Under the pieces are notes generated by a model, which saw only the letters and a program-made list of their open reading frames with translations, was not told the origin of the DNA and did no database searches. 46,468 bases of DNA, from positions 1 to 46,468 of the forward strand of contig NZ_JAAIXY010000039.1 in the NCBI RefSeq assembly GCF_010894455.1. Reading direction: 5' to 3'. A program made the translations under genes and the position numbers. The DNA is from Myxococcus eversor. GTDB taxonomy: Bacteria > Myxococcota > Myxococcia > Myxococcales > Myxococcaceae. Of this stretch, positions 15,131 through 24,117 are shown piece after piece. The stretch's first letter is position 1. Each line of letters begins with the position of its first letter.

Positions 15131-16063
15131 ATGCTCTCCCTCCGCAATCTGGTGAAGGTGTATCCGGGCCCGGTGTCCGCCCTGCGGGGCGTAGATTTGG
15201 AGATACCTCGCGGGATGTTCGGGCTGCTGGGGCCGAATGGCGCCGGCAAGTCCACGCTGATGAAGATTCTGGCGGGCCTGCTGGAGCCCACCTCCGGTGA
15301 GGTGACGCTGGACGGATTGGACATCGTCCGCCACCCGGAGTCGCTCCGACCCCAGCTGGGCTACCTGCCACAGGAGTTCGGCTTCTACCCGTACCTCACG
15401 GGCGAGGCCATGCTGCTGTACCTGCTCAAGCTCAAGGGCGTCACCGCGCCACGGGGACTGAAGGCGCTGTGCGCGGAGCTGCTGGAGCGGGTGAACCTCA
15501 CCTTCGCCGCGAAGCGCAAGGTGAAGGAGTACTCGGGCGGCATGCGGCAGCGGTTGGGCATCGCCCAGGCGCTCGCGGGCGACCCGAAGCTCATCATCGT
15601 GGACGAGCCCACCGCGGGCCTGGACCCCGAGGAGCGCCTGCGCTTCTACCGGCTGCTCGCGGAGGTGGCGAACGAGCGCACCGTCCTCCTCTCCACGCAC
15701 ATCGTCGAGGACGTGGCGATGCTGTGTCCGCGCTTCGCCGTCATCCGACAGGGCCGCGTGGTGGCGATTACGTCCCCCACCGAGGCGAAGGCCGCCATCC
15801 AGGGCACCATCTTCGAGGGCACCGCCTCCAACGCCGAGCTGACCGAGCTCCAGCGCACCCGCCGCGTCACGCAAGCCGTGCTCTTCGAGGGCCGCAATCG
15901 CGTGCGCATCCACTCGACGGGAAGCGACGTGCCCCCGGGCTTCGAGCGCGTCACGCCCACGCTGGAGGACGCCTACCTGCTCCTGATGAAGGACACGCGC
16001 GAGGCCCCCGCGACGTCGCAGCCGACGCCGGGCGTGGAAGCCGCTCGCGAGGTGGCGCGATGA
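15131..16063 (+). CDS. ABC transporter ATP-binding protein
   Basis: A 310-residue ATPase subunit of an ABC-2 type transporter. Walker A is GPNGAGKST (residues 34-42), the Q loop lies in LGYLPQEFGFYPYLT, the signature is YSGGMRQR (134-141), Walker B is LIIVDEPTAGLDP with Glu159, and the switch His is in LLSTHIVEDV. The C-terminal 90 residues are the extra domain common in ABC-2 exporters. AGAGGGGGGC precedes the start. The stop overlaps the start of the permease/peptidase gene as ATGA, which implies translational coupling. The two probably form one complex in the inner membrane. The exported substrate is not evident. Confidence 0.95.
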   Translation: MLSLRNLVKVYPGPVSALRGVDLEIPRGMFGLLGPNGAGKSTLMKILAGLLEPTSGEVTLDGLDIVRHPESLRPQLGYLPQEFGFYPYLTGEAMLLYLLKLKGVTAPRGLKALCAELLERVNLTFAAKRKVKEYSGGMRQRLGIAQALAGDPKLIIVDEPTAGLDPEERLRFYRLLAEVANERTVLLSTHIVEDVAMLCPRFAVIRQGRVVAITSPTEAKAAIQGTIFEGTASNAELTELQRTRRVTQAVLFEGRNRVRIHSTGSDVPPGFERVTPTLEDAYLLLMKDTREAPATSQPTPGVEAAREVAR

Positions 16064-19000
16064 ACGTGGCCCGGCTGGGCACGGTGGTGCGCACGGAGTT
16101 GTCGCACCAGCTTCGTCGCCCGCTGTTCGTCATCCTGCTGTTCATCACCTTCCTGTCGGTGTGGGGCCTGTCCTCGGGCAACGTCACCATCGAGTCCGGC
16201 GCCAGTCAGGTGGGCGGACAGAAGGCCTGGGTGACGAGCGAGTTCGCCGTCTCGCAGACGCTCCTGCTGCTCATGTTCCTGCTGTACACCTTCTTCATCT
16301 CCGTGGGCGCGGGCATGGGCGTCATCGCGGACGAGGAGGCGCGGGTAGGCCCCATCCTCCACACCACGCCGCTGACGCCGCGCGAGTACGTGTGGGGCAA
16401 GTTCCTCGCGGTGCTGAGCGCTTACGGAGTGGCGCTCGTGGCGCTGGTGCTCTTCCTCGTCTTCTTCCACCACGTGGTGCCCGCTGGAGAGAGCGCGGAG
16501 TTTCGAGGCCCGCTGTCGTGGCTCAACTACGTGCGGCCCGCGCTCTTCTTCGGCGTGCCGATGCTGGTGTTCTTCGCGGGCACCGCCTTCGCGCTGGGCG
16601 AGGGCACCCGGCGCCCGGTGCTCGTGTACTTCCTGCCGGTGACGACGCTGTTCGTCTGCGCCTTCTTCCTGTGGGACTGGTCTCCCGGGTGGCTGGACCC
16701 TCGGGTGAACCGGGTGCTCCAGGCGCTGGACCCCGCGGGCATGCGGTGGCTGAGCGAGACGTGGGTGAAGGTCGACCGGGGCGTCGCCTTCTACAACGTG
16801 GAGCGCGTGGGACTGGATGCGCTGTTCGTCCTCAGTCGACTGGGCTTCATCGCGGTGGGCCTCGGTGGCGTGGCCTGGAGCGCGCGGCACGTGGCCCTGG
16901 GCCTTCGCGGTGCGCCGGTGCGCGACGTGCGCGGCAAGACGCTGGCGGACATCCCGCTGGCGACGCCGGAGGGAGTCACACGCGAGCAGACACCGCTGTC
17001 GACGCTGGGCATGCGCGCCCGACCTCCCGGCGCGCTGTCGGGCCTGTGGGTGGTGGCTCGCGCGGAGGTGCGAGGGCTCTTGTCGCAGCCAGGCCTCTAC
17101 CTGTTCATGCCCATCATCCTGCTGCAGACGGTGTCGCAGGCGTTGAACAAGGTGGGCCCGTTCGACACGCGGCTTTTGACGTCCTCGGGCTTCTTCGCGG
17201 TGGGCACGATGGGTGTGGCATCCACGCTCGCGTGTCTGCTGCTCATGTTCTACACGGTGGAGTCGCTGGAGCGGGAGCGCGCGTCCCACTTCGCGCCCAT
17301 CCATGACGCCTCTCCGGTGCGGACGGTGTCGGTGCTGCTGGGCAAGGCGCTCGCCAACAGCCTCGTCGGCGTGTCGCTGCTGGTGGCGGCGGGGCTCGCG
17401 GGCAGCCTCGTCCAGCTCTCTCAAGGACAGGTGGCGCTCTCGTTGTGGCCGTATGTCCTGACGTGGGGGTTGATGCTGCCCACGTTCTTCGCGTGGACGT
17501 GCTTCGTGCTGGCGGCGCGCGCGGTGGCGGGAGGGCGCTTCGGCGCGTATGGCCTGGCGCTCGCCGCGCTGTGCCTGACCGGCTACGCGGCGGTGCGCGG
17601 CAACCTCCACTGGGCGACGAACTGGCCGCTGTGGGGCGCGGTGTTGTGGTCCGATATGGGGCCCTTCGAGGTGGACAGGTCCGCGCTCCTCTTGAATCGC
17701 CTGGGCACGCTGGGGCTCGCCGCCTTCTTCACGGCGCTGGCGGTGCGGTTGGATGGGCGGCGCGCGGCGGACTCGGTGAGCCTGCTGGAGCGCCTCCGGC
17801 CCGGGGGATTGCTGCGCGGCGCGTGGCGACTGTCTCCGTGGGCGGTGGTGCCCGCGGTGGCCCTGCTGGCGGCCGCCGTGCAAGTGGGACAGGGCTGGCA
17901 GGGTGACGCCGCGAAGAAGCGCGCGAAGGAGTACTGGCAGAAGAACCTGGCCACGTGGCTGGACGCGCCGCAGCCGTCGATTCAGGACGTGGACCTGGAC
18001 GTGGAGTTGGAACCCGAGGGGCGCACCCTTCGCACGCGGGGCACGTACACGCTGGTCAACCGGCACGCGAAGGCGCTGGCGTCCTTTGCCTTCACGGGAG
18101 GAGACCACTGGGAGGACGTGCGCTGGACGTTGGATGGGAAGGACGTCACGCCGGAGGACCGCTCGCGGCTGTATGTCTTCAAGCCCGAGGCGCCCCTGGC
18201 CCCCGGCGCGGTGGTGCGCGTGGGCTTCGAGTTCCATGGCGAGTTCCCCAAGGGCATGACGAAGAACGGGGGCAAGGTGTCGGAGTTCATCCTGCCCTCC
18301 GGCGTGGTGCTCACCAGCTTCGAGCCAAGCTTCGCCCCGGTGGTGGGCTTCCGCGACGACATCGGCGTGGACAAGGACGAGAACAAGTACGAGCCGCGCG
18401 TCTACCCGGACGACTTCTACGAGGGCGTCACGGAGGCCGCCTACGGCATGGGCACGCCCTTCACCACGCGCATCCGCGTGACGGGGCCGGCGGAGTACAC
18501 GCTCAACTCGGTGGGCGTGCTGGAGAGCGACGAGGTGAAGGACGGGCGCCGCGTCAGCGTGTGGCGCAGCGACGCGCCGGTCAGCATGTTCAACATCGTC
18601 GCAGGCCGCTGGACGGTGCTGCGCGGCGAGGGCACCGCCGTCTTCCATCACCCCGCGCATGTCTACAACGTGGAGGAGATGCGGCGCGGCCTGGAGGCGT
18701 CACGCCGGTACTACTCGGAATGGTTCCACCCCTTCCCGTGGAAGGAGCTGAAGCTGTCCGAGTTCCCCGGCCTCGCCACCTACGCGCAGGGCTTCGCCAC
18801 CAACATCACCTTCTCGGAGAGCATCGGCTTTCTCGCTCGGAGCACGCCCGAGGCGAACGCCGTGCTGCTGATTACCGCGCACGAGGCGGCGCACCAGTGG
18901 TGGGGCAACATGCTCATCCCTGGCAAGGGGCCGGGCGGCGCGGTGCTGTCCGAGGGCACGTCCCACTACTCGGCGATGAAGCTGATGGAGCAGTTGGAGG

Positions 19001-19659
19001 GGCCCCGGACGCGGATGGAAATCGCGAAGCGACTGGAGGAGCACTACGCGAAGGAGCGGCACGTGGACGCGGAGCGGGCGCTGGTGAAGCTCGACGAGTC
19101 GCGCGAGGGCGACACCACCGTGCTCTATGACAAGGGCGGCTGGGTGTTCTGGATGATGGAGGACCTGATGGGCCGCCCGGCGATGCACGCGGGACTCCAG
19201 GCGTTCCTCCAGAAGTACGTGGGCCACGAGGACCACCCCGTGCTGCAGGACTTCACCGCGGCGATGCGACCCTTCGCGCCGGACGCGGCCGCCTACGACG
19301 CCTTCGTCCAGCAGTGGTTCCACGAGGTGCATGTCCCGCGGTACCGCCTGTCCAACGCCCAGGTGAAGCAGGAGGGCGGACAGTGGGTGACCACGGTGAC
19401 GGTGGAGAACGTGGGCGACGGCCGCATGCCCGTGGAGGTCGCCGCGGTGAAGGGCGAGCGCTTCACGGAACGCAGGGACGCGAAGACTCCGGACGTGCAG
19501 TCACCGGATTACCGAGATGCGCGTGCGCGCGTGGTGCTGGGCGCGGGCGAGAAGGCCGACGTCACGGTGCGCGCGGACTTCCCGCCCGAGCGCTGGGTGG
19601 TGGACCCCGATGTGCGCGTGCTCCAGCTTCGTCGCGAGCAGGCGGTGGTGCCGCTGTGA
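16060..19659 (+). CDS. ABC-2 permease fused to an M1-family metallopeptidase
   Basis: An 1199-residue inner-membrane protein. The first ~620 residues contain about a dozen hydrophobic segments in two ABC-2 permease halves (for example LFVILLFITFLSVWGL and LLLLMFLLYTFFISVGAGMGV). From about residue 630 a soluble M1 aminopeptidase-like domain follows. It has zinc ligands His941 and His945 in AHEAAHQWWGN and Glu965 in VLSEGTSHYSAM, with 19 residues between His945 and Glu965, the spacing of this fused subfamily. A Tyr-rich region and a beta-sandwich lie at the end. The partner ATPase overlaps by 4 nt upstream. The fusion is known in Bacteria, but its role is poorly defined. The peptidase probably faces the periplasm. 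Confidence 0.93.
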   Translation: MNVARLGTVVRTELSHQLRRPLFVILLFITFLSVWGLSSGNVTIESGASQVGGQKAWVTSEFAVSQTLLLLMFLLYTFFISVGAGMGVIADEEARVGPILHTTPLTPREYVWGKFLAVLSAYGVALVALVLFLVFFHHVVPAGESAEFRGPLSWLNYVRPALFFGVPMLVFFAGTAFALGEGTRRPVLVYFLPVTTLFVCAFFLWDWSPGWLDPRVNRVLQALDPAGMRWLSETWVKVDRGVAFYNVERVGLDALFVLSRLGFIAVGLGGVAWSARHVALGLRGAPVRDVRGKTLADIPLATPEGVTREQTPLSTLGMRARPPGALSGLWVVARAEVRGLLSQPGLYLFMPIILLQTVSQALNKVGPFDTRLLTSSGFFAVGTMGVASTLACLLLMFYTVESLERERASHFAPIHDASPVRTVSVLLGKALANSLVGVSLLVAAGLAGSLVQLSQGQVALSLWPYVLTWGLMLPTFFAWTCFVLAARAVAGGRFGAYGLALAALCLTGYAAVRGNLHWATNWPLWGAVLWSDMGPFEVDRSALLLNRLGTLGLAAFFTALAVRLDGRRAADSVSLLERLRPGGLLRGAWRLSPWAVVPAVALLAAAVQVGQGWQGDAAKKRAKEYWQKNLATWLDAPQPSIQDVDLDVELEPEGRTLRTRGTYTLVNRHAKALASFAFTGGDHWEDVRWTLDGKDVTPEDRSRLYVFKPEAPLAPGAVVRVGFEFHGEFPKGMTKNGGKVSEFILPSGVVLTSFEPSFAPVVGFRDDIGVDKDENKYEPRVYPDDFYEGVTEAAYGMGTPFTTRIRVTGPAEYTLNSVGVLESDEVKDGRRVSVWRSDAPVSMFNIVAGRWTVLRGEGTAVFHHPAHVYNVEEMRRGLEASRRYYSEWFHPFPWKELKLSEFPGLATYAQGFATNITFSESIGFLARSTPEANAVLLITAHEAAHQWWGNMLIPGKGPGGAVLSEGTSHYSAMKLMEQLEGPRTRMEIAKRLEEHYAKERHVDAERALVKLDESREGDTTVLYDKGGWVFWMMEDLMGRPAMHAGLQAFLQKYVGHEDHPVLQDFTAAMRPFAPDAAAYDAFVQQWFHEVHVPRYRLSNAQVKQEGGQWVTTVTVENVGDGRMPVEVAAVKGERFTERRDAKTPDVQSPDYRDARARVVLGAGEKADVTVRADFPPERWVVDPDVRVLQLRREQAVVPL

Positions 19660-19667
19660 GCCGATGG

Positions 19668-19697
19668 CCGCGCTCCGGCGGTGTTCTCGGAGCGCGG
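19668..19697. terminator. Bidirectional hairpin between convergent genes
   Basis: CCGCGCTCC (19668-19676) and GGAGCGCGG (19689-19697) are perfect 9-bp arms with a 12-nt loop. They sit in the 50-bp gap between the stops of the permease/peptidase and the small lipoprotein gene. It is likely to end transcription from both sides. Confidence 0.6.
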
Positions 19698-19709
19698 TCG
19701 CCGGACGGC

Positions 19710-20264
19710 TCAGGGTTGCGTGACGTGGAGGAAGCGCGTCTCGACGCCGGGCAGGGACTCGGCGCCCGTGCGCGTGCCGGTGAGCACCAGGGTGAAGTCC
19801 CCGACGACGGGCAGGGGGAAGCAGTCCCCCACCGTGAACTTTCCCTCCAGGGTGAGCTGGAGGGGGCCATTCGTCGCCCGGCTTCCTCGCCCCGAGGTGA
19901 CGCTCAGGGTCGCCGTGCAGTTGCTCTCCTCGACGAAGACCTCGCACGAGCCTTCGCTGGTGGAGAAGGTGTTCTCTCCGGTCATCGTCGCCCGCAGGTC
20001 CTGGTCGCAGGTGAGGGACTCGGAGCGGATGGTCAGGGCCGTCTTGGAGCCGGAGGCCGCCGAGATTCGCACCGTGTCCTCCAGCTCTCCGTTCTGGGTC
20101 TGTCCGTTGAGGGTGGCACTCAGGGTGCCCGTGCTGTCGTAGGCCCCGGTGACGTTGGACCGATGGTCCGTCGTGTTGTCCTCGCCCCCGCCCCCCTCCG
20201 CGTCGTCGTCACCACAGCCGCCGAGCACCAGCAGCGCGGACGCCAGCAGCATTCGCATGCGCAT
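19710..20264 (-). CDS. Small secreted lipoprotein of unknown function
   Basis: A 184-residue lipoprotein. The signal peptide MLLASALLVLGGC ends at a lipobox Cys, followed by an acidic and Gly-rich linker (GDDDAEGGGGEDNTTD). The mature domain is about 140 residues, rich in Thr and Ser and beta-strand-like (TGTLSATLNGQTQNGELEDTV). Two pairs of Cys residues (CDQD, CEVF, ESNCTAT, GDCFPL) probably form disulfides. I do not recognise a family. A GGAGGG stretch lies about 10 nt before the chosen ATG. The gene converges with the M1-fusion gene. Confidence 0.8.
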   Translation of the reverse strand: MRMRMLLASALLVLGGCGDDDAEGGGGEDNTTDHRSNVTGAYDSTGTLSATLNGQTQNGELEDTVRISAASGSKTALTIRSESLTCDQDLRATMTGENTFSTSEGSCEVFVEESNCTATLSVTSGRGSRATNGPLQLTLEGKFTVGDCFPLPVVGDFTLVLTGTRTGAESLPGVETRFLHVTQP

Positions 20265-20616
20265 CACTTGGACTCCCTCCATCCCCAGATGAGTGCCTTC
20301 GTGTGAGAAGGCTCGGGCGGGAGTATCTGGATGCCCGGCGCAGCGCGCAACGTGATGTGAGTGGAGGCCCCCGCTCCTGACGCCCTTCGCGTGCTGGCGG
20401 ACAGTGCCCGGTGTGTCACGGCGTGTGGAGCGGGGGGCTCGGTCCGCGCGCTGTCAGCGTGTCACGCGTCTCGCGGGCCCTCGTTGACACGATGTCGCGG
20501 GGTGGAAGGCTCGTGAGGTGGAGCTCCCTCTGGAGTGAGGTTGTGCACGCTCATTGCACACGGGGAGTGGGTCGCTGGACGAGTGCTCCAGGGACGTCAT
20601 CGGGGGAAGTCCGAAC
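20265..20616. promoter_or_regulatory. Promoter region between divergent lipoprotein and barrel genes
   Basis: There is no gene here. It contains an inverted repeat TGTGCA (20542-20547) and TGCACA (20555-20560) about 60 nt upstream of the barrel gene. There is also a direct repeat GTGTCACG (20413-20420 and 20459-20466) and a TTGACA (20484-20489) without a convincing -10. These are candidate control sites for one or both genes. Confidence 0.35.
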
Positions 20617-21267
20617 ATGAAGCCCATTCACATGCTGTGTCTGACGTTGCTGTCGTCCGCTGTCGCTCACGCCCAGGAGATGAGCGTCGCGCCGTCCGTT
20701 TCGGAGGGTCGCAAGACGGTGCTGGGGGTCGCCATCACGCCCAATGAGTGGAGTGTGGTGACCTTGGAAGGGGAGCGCGTGGTGAGTCCTCGCGTGTCAT
20801 TGGGGCTGGGGCTGCGCACGGGCTTGAGCCGCCGCGAAGGGGATTCTGGCCTCTTGGTGAATGGCGAGGAACCCGAGACGATAAACTCGACCTTCCTCCT
20901 GGGTGTCGTGCCCCGGGCGCGGTTCTTCCTGGTGGGGGACGCGCCAGAAGGGCTGTGGGTTTCTCCCCAGGTCGAAGTCACTCGGATGTGGTCGCGCTAC
21001 GAACAGGAATGGGCAGGGAATGTCACGGGGAGTCGAACCCGCACGTGGCACCTCGGCATGACGGGGTTGCTGGGGTACACGGTCATCCTGGGGCGGGGGC
21101 TCGCGGTGCAAGCAGGTGTGGGCGCCGGGGTCTGGCGTGAGTCGAGCCACAGCACGCTGCGAGGCATCAGCTATCCAGACGGTGAGGTCGTGCAGGAGAC
21201 CGAGGAGGAGGACAGCAGATGGGGGCTCGATGAGCGCATGATGTTGTCGCTGGGCTGGGCCTTCTGA
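20617..21267 (+). CDS. Outer-membrane beta-barrel-like protein
   Basis: A 216-residue exported protein. It has a short signal peptide (MKPIHMLCLTLLSSAVAHAQ, cleaved after AHA) and then alternating strands typical of small outer-membrane beta-barrels (VSPRVSLGLGLRTGL, TFLLGVVPRARFFLVG, GYTVILGRGLAVQAGVGAGVW). The C-terminus ends with an aromatic, MMLSLGWAF, as many barrels do. GGGGGAAG precedes the start. I do not recognise a specific family. It converges with the desaturase gene 14 nt downstream. Confidence 0.82.
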   Translation: MKPIHMLCLTLLSSAVAHAQEMSVAPSVSEGRKTVLGVAITPNEWSVVTLEGERVVSPRVSLGLGLRTGLSRREGDSGLLVNGEEPETINSTFLLGVVPRARFFLVGDAPEGLWVSPQVEVTRMWSRYEQEWAGNVTGSRTRTWHLGMTGLLGYTVILGRGLAVQAGVGAGVWRESSHSTLRGISYPDGEVVQETEEEDSRWGLDERMMLSLGWAF

Positions 21268-21281
21268 GCCGTGGCGCGGTG

Positions 21282-22214
21282 CTACACCGGCAGGTGTCGG
21301 CGGAGGCATCCACGCGGGCCGCGCGGGTGCTTTCGGGGGCCTTGGCGTCGGTGCGCTCCGGGCCGCAGTGGCAGGTGGTTCATCGTCTTCACGTCGTGCA
21401 CGAGGCCCAGCGTGGCCAGTGCCTTCACCGCCCACCAGCCCGGGTCCGGCTGTCGCCAGCCGAAGCCCATGCGCGCCGAGCTGGGGTAGGCGTGGTGGTT
21501 GTTGTGCCACGACTCGCCCATGCTCACGAGGGCGAGCCAGCCCGCGTTGCGGCCCTGCTCCGCGCACCCCTGCATCTCGTAAGGCTGCTCTCCTTCGACG
21601 TGGCTCACGTAGTGGATGAACCAGAAGCCGTCCTGCGTGAGCGCCAGTCGCACGAAGACACCCCAGAACACCCACGCGGGGCCGCCCACCGCGTACAGCG
21701 CGAGCGCGAGCGGCACCTGGAGCCAGAGGTTGGCGCGCTCCAGCGCGAGGAAGAACGCGTCATTCTCGAGGTCGGGTTCCACGGGGGGATAGACGCTCGC
21801 GTCGCGTGCATGCCACGTGCGGAAGAGGGCGTGCGTCATCGCGCTGAGGAAGCCGTCGCGGTAGCCGAAGTACTCGGGGCAGTCGGCCTCCGGCTGGTTC
21901 TGGTGGAAGTCGCGCAGGTGGTGCATGCGGCTCATGCCGAGGACGCTGCCCAGGCCCGCCAGCGTGCCGAGGAAGCCGAGTGCCCGCTCCACCGCGCGCG
22001 GCGCGCGGAAGGCGCGGTGGATGAGGCCGCGGTGGATGCCCACCGAGAGACCGAGGCACATCGTCGCCACGGTCAACACGGCGAAGACCGCCACCGCGCT
22101 CCACGAGAAGTACAGCGTCCCGCCGACGAGTGCGCCCACATGGAGAAGGGTCCATCGGAGCACCTTGCCCGCGTCCCACCGTGCCTCGCCCCACCTCGTG
22201 ATGTCCGTGCTCAT
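21282..22214 (-). CDS. Acyl-CoA/fatty acid desaturase
   Basis: A 310-residue membrane di-iron desaturase that introduces a double bond into an acyl chain. Several hydrophobic segments surround the His boxes. Box I is His61-x4-His66 in GIHRGLIHRAF and box III is SWHNNHHAYP (His237, His240, His241). Box II is present as SRMHHLRDFH, so the usual first His of HxxHH is Ser. AAAGGGG lies about 9 nt upstream of the ATG at 22214. The extended frame to 22313 has no domain character. It converges with the barrel gene and is the first gene after the caspase gene, but has its own promoter. Substrate and position of desaturation are unknown. Confidence 0.87.
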   Translation of the reverse strand: MSTDITRWGEARWDAGKVLRWTLLHVGALVGGTLYFSWSAVAVFAVLTVATMCLGLSVGIHRGLIHRAFRAPRAVERALGFLGTLAGLGSVLGMSRMHHLRDFHQNQPEADCPEYFGYRDGFLSAMTHALFRTWHARDASVYPPVEPDLENDAFFLALERANLWLQVPLALALYAVGGPAWVFWGVFVRLALTQDGFWFIHYVSHVEGEQPYEMQGCAEQGRNAGWLALVSMGESWHNNHHAYPSSARMGFGWRQPDPGWWAVKALATLGLVHDVKTMNHLPLRPGAHRRQGPRKHPRGPRGCLRRHLPV

Positions 22215-22332
22215 GCACCGCCCCTTTCGGAGCGGGTCCAACGCAAGCATCCTGCCAGGAAGACACGGGCCTGATTCCAGGGACTTGAGCGGGTGCGAGG
22301 GCGCTGCTGTCAACGCCGTTCACAGCGCGCCG

Positions 22333-22368
22333 CGCACGGTGTGGACGGTGATTGGTTCCGCACGGTGT
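22333..22368. promoter_or_regulatory. Direct repeat upstream of the desaturase
   Basis: CGCACGGTGT occurs at 22333-22342 and again at 22359-22368, 26 bp apart. It lies between the desaturase start and the caspase-gene stop. It could bind a regulator of the desaturase gene. Unproven. Confidence 0.25.
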
Positions 22369-22380
22369 CAGTGGTGGCGC

Positions 22381-24117
22381 TCAGCGCTCCAGTCCCAGCT
22401 CCACGCCTGGAATCCAGCGTCCACGACGATGCCCGTCCACGCGGACTCCATCGAAGTCGAGCCCGAAGGCGCCGCGCACCGCGAAGTCGCCCGCCCTCCA
22501 GCGCAGGCCCGCGGCACCGCGCGCTGTCAGGCCAAGCGAGTCACCTTCCCTGCGGCCGGGTCTGTCCACCACCGTCATCAACCAGCCCGCGCCCAGCTCC
22601 GCGAATGGCGCCAGCGTGCCTCGGCCACTCAGGCCGCCCATGGCCAGCACCGACACTCGCTGAAGCGTGGCGCTGTCCACCCAGGCATCCGGCGCGAGCG
22701 AGTAGCTGGCCCGCGCGCCCCACCGGATGATGCCGGGGCCCGGTACCCGCCAGGACAAGGACAGCCCGCGTGCGACGCCTCGTCCACCCAGCGGCGGCGC
22801 GCCGAGCGTGAGGCCCACCTCCAGGCCCAGCGAGCGCGGCAGGCTCGACGGGTCTCCGGGCGTTACGGCCCGCGAGAAGTCCACAGCGGGCCCACCCGCC
22901 GACGTGACATAGCCCTCGTAGAAGTCGCGTCCGAAGGGCAGGGCGAAGAGCCCCTGGAGCAGGCTCTCCTCGGCCGCGCCGCGCTGGGCCACCTCGGGAG
23001 GCGAGGGGCGGGGAAGCCGTCCCTCCTTCAGGTCCTCGAGCCGCACGCGGGCCTCTCCCCCGGGAGTGCGCAGCCAGTACGCATCGCGCTTCGGCAACGC
23101 GAGGGCCAGCGCCTCTCCAGCAGCCTGATGCGCATCCGCGAGTCGCACGCCCGAGGTGTCCTCCACGGAGATGCGCGCGCCCCGAGGCGTCGCTGGCAGG
23201 TCGATGCGGGGACCGTCGGGCACGGGGCCGATGAGCGCGCGCGAGGGGCTCAATGTCGGCGGGAAGGTGCGCAGCGCGAGCCGGGCCTGCGGAGACTTCA
23301 CGCCCCGGATGGCGGCGGCGACGAAGGCGTCCAGTTCGCTGTACTCGACTCGACCGTCGCCGTTGACGTCCGCGCCACCCATCAGCGCGGAGCGCGCCGC
23401 ATGGCTGAAGACACCCGCGCGGATGCGAGACCATTCGTGCGTCTCGCCCTCGTTGCTCTCCGCGAAGATGGCGCCGACGCTGGGGTGACCCGCGAGCTGC
23501 TCCTGCTCCAGCGCGCGTCGCAACCTCCGGAGCACCAGCGGGTCCGCGCCCCGGCTGCCCACGACGCCGGCCGCGTGGCAGGCGTCCACGAGCAGGTGCA
23601 CGTAGTCCGCCTCGGCCCGCTCCACGACGCGCGAGTACAGCGCCTCCTGGTCCAGTCGTCCGTCAGCGAGCGTGAGGTAGGCGCGCGCGGACTCACCGGT
23701 GCGGCCATGGCCCACGTAGACGAAGAGGAAGTCCACGGTGCGGCCGGCCGCGCGGTCCGCCGCGTTGCGCTGGGCCAGCGACGCCACGGCTTCATCAAGC
23801 GCGGCGAGCGTGGGCACACGCGCGCCCGTCAGTCGCTCACGTTCCGCTTCGGCGGTGTCGGCGTCGGCGACGGTGAGCAGCACCACGTCCACGCCGAGTC
23901 GCTGAAAGGTCTCCATCCAGCGCACGCCGTCATCGTCCGCGTAGCGCAGGGGCGGCATGCCCGGGGAATCGCTCCCGTTGTATGCGACGACCAGGGCCCG
24001 TCGAACGGGAGGTGGCTCCGAGGACGTGGCGCCCGTCTCCGCGAAAGACACCGTCGCCCAGCACGCGAGCAACAGGACGAGGACACCGCCAGGCACCGGA
24101 ACCGCGAGGAGTCTCAT
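22381..24117 (-). CDS. Exported caspase-like protease with EF-hand and C-terminal barrel-like domain
   Basis: A 578-residue exported protein. A signal peptide (residues 1-26) is followed by a caspase-fold (C14) domain, residues about 38-245. The catalytic His137 is in YVGHGR and Cys180 in LVDACHAAG. Next comes an EF-hand-like loop with Asp250, Asn252, Asp254 and Glu261 in DVNGDGRVEYSE, then a linker. The last 150 residues (about 428-578) alternate strands (LGLEVGLTLGAP, GLSLSWRVPGPG, TLAPFAELGAGW), as in an outer-membrane barrel, ending VELGLER. GGAAGGA precedes the ATG. It is the last gene of the sigma operon. Cutting specificity and location are inferred, not shown. Confidence 0.9.
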   Translation of the reverse strand: MRLLAVPVPGGVLVLLLACWATVSFAETGATSSEPPPVRRALVVAYNGSDSPGMPPLRYADDDGVRWMETFQRLGVDVVLLTVADADTAEAERERLTGARVPTLAALDEAVASLAQRNAADRAAGRTVDFLFVYVGHGRTGESARAYLTLADGRLDQEALYSRVVERAEADYVHLLVDACHAAGVVGSRGADPLVLRRLRRALEQEQLAGHPSVGAIFAESNEGETHEWSRIRAGVFSHAARSALMGGADVNGDGRVEYSELDAFVAAAIRGVKSPQARLALRTFPPTLSPSRALIGPVPDGPRIDLPATPRGARISVEDTSGVRLADAHQAAGEALALALPKRDAYWLRTPGGEARVRLEDLKEGRLPRPSPPEVAQRGAAEESLLQGLFALPFGRDFYEGYVTSAGGPAVDFSRAVTPGDPSSLPRSLGLEVGLTLGAPPLGGRGVARGLSLSWRVPGPGIIRWGARASYSLAPDAWVDSATLQRVSVLAMGGLSGRGTLAPFAELGAGWLMTVVDRPGRREGDSLGLTARGAAGLRWRAGDFAVRGAFGLDFDGVRVDGHRRGRWIPGVELGLER

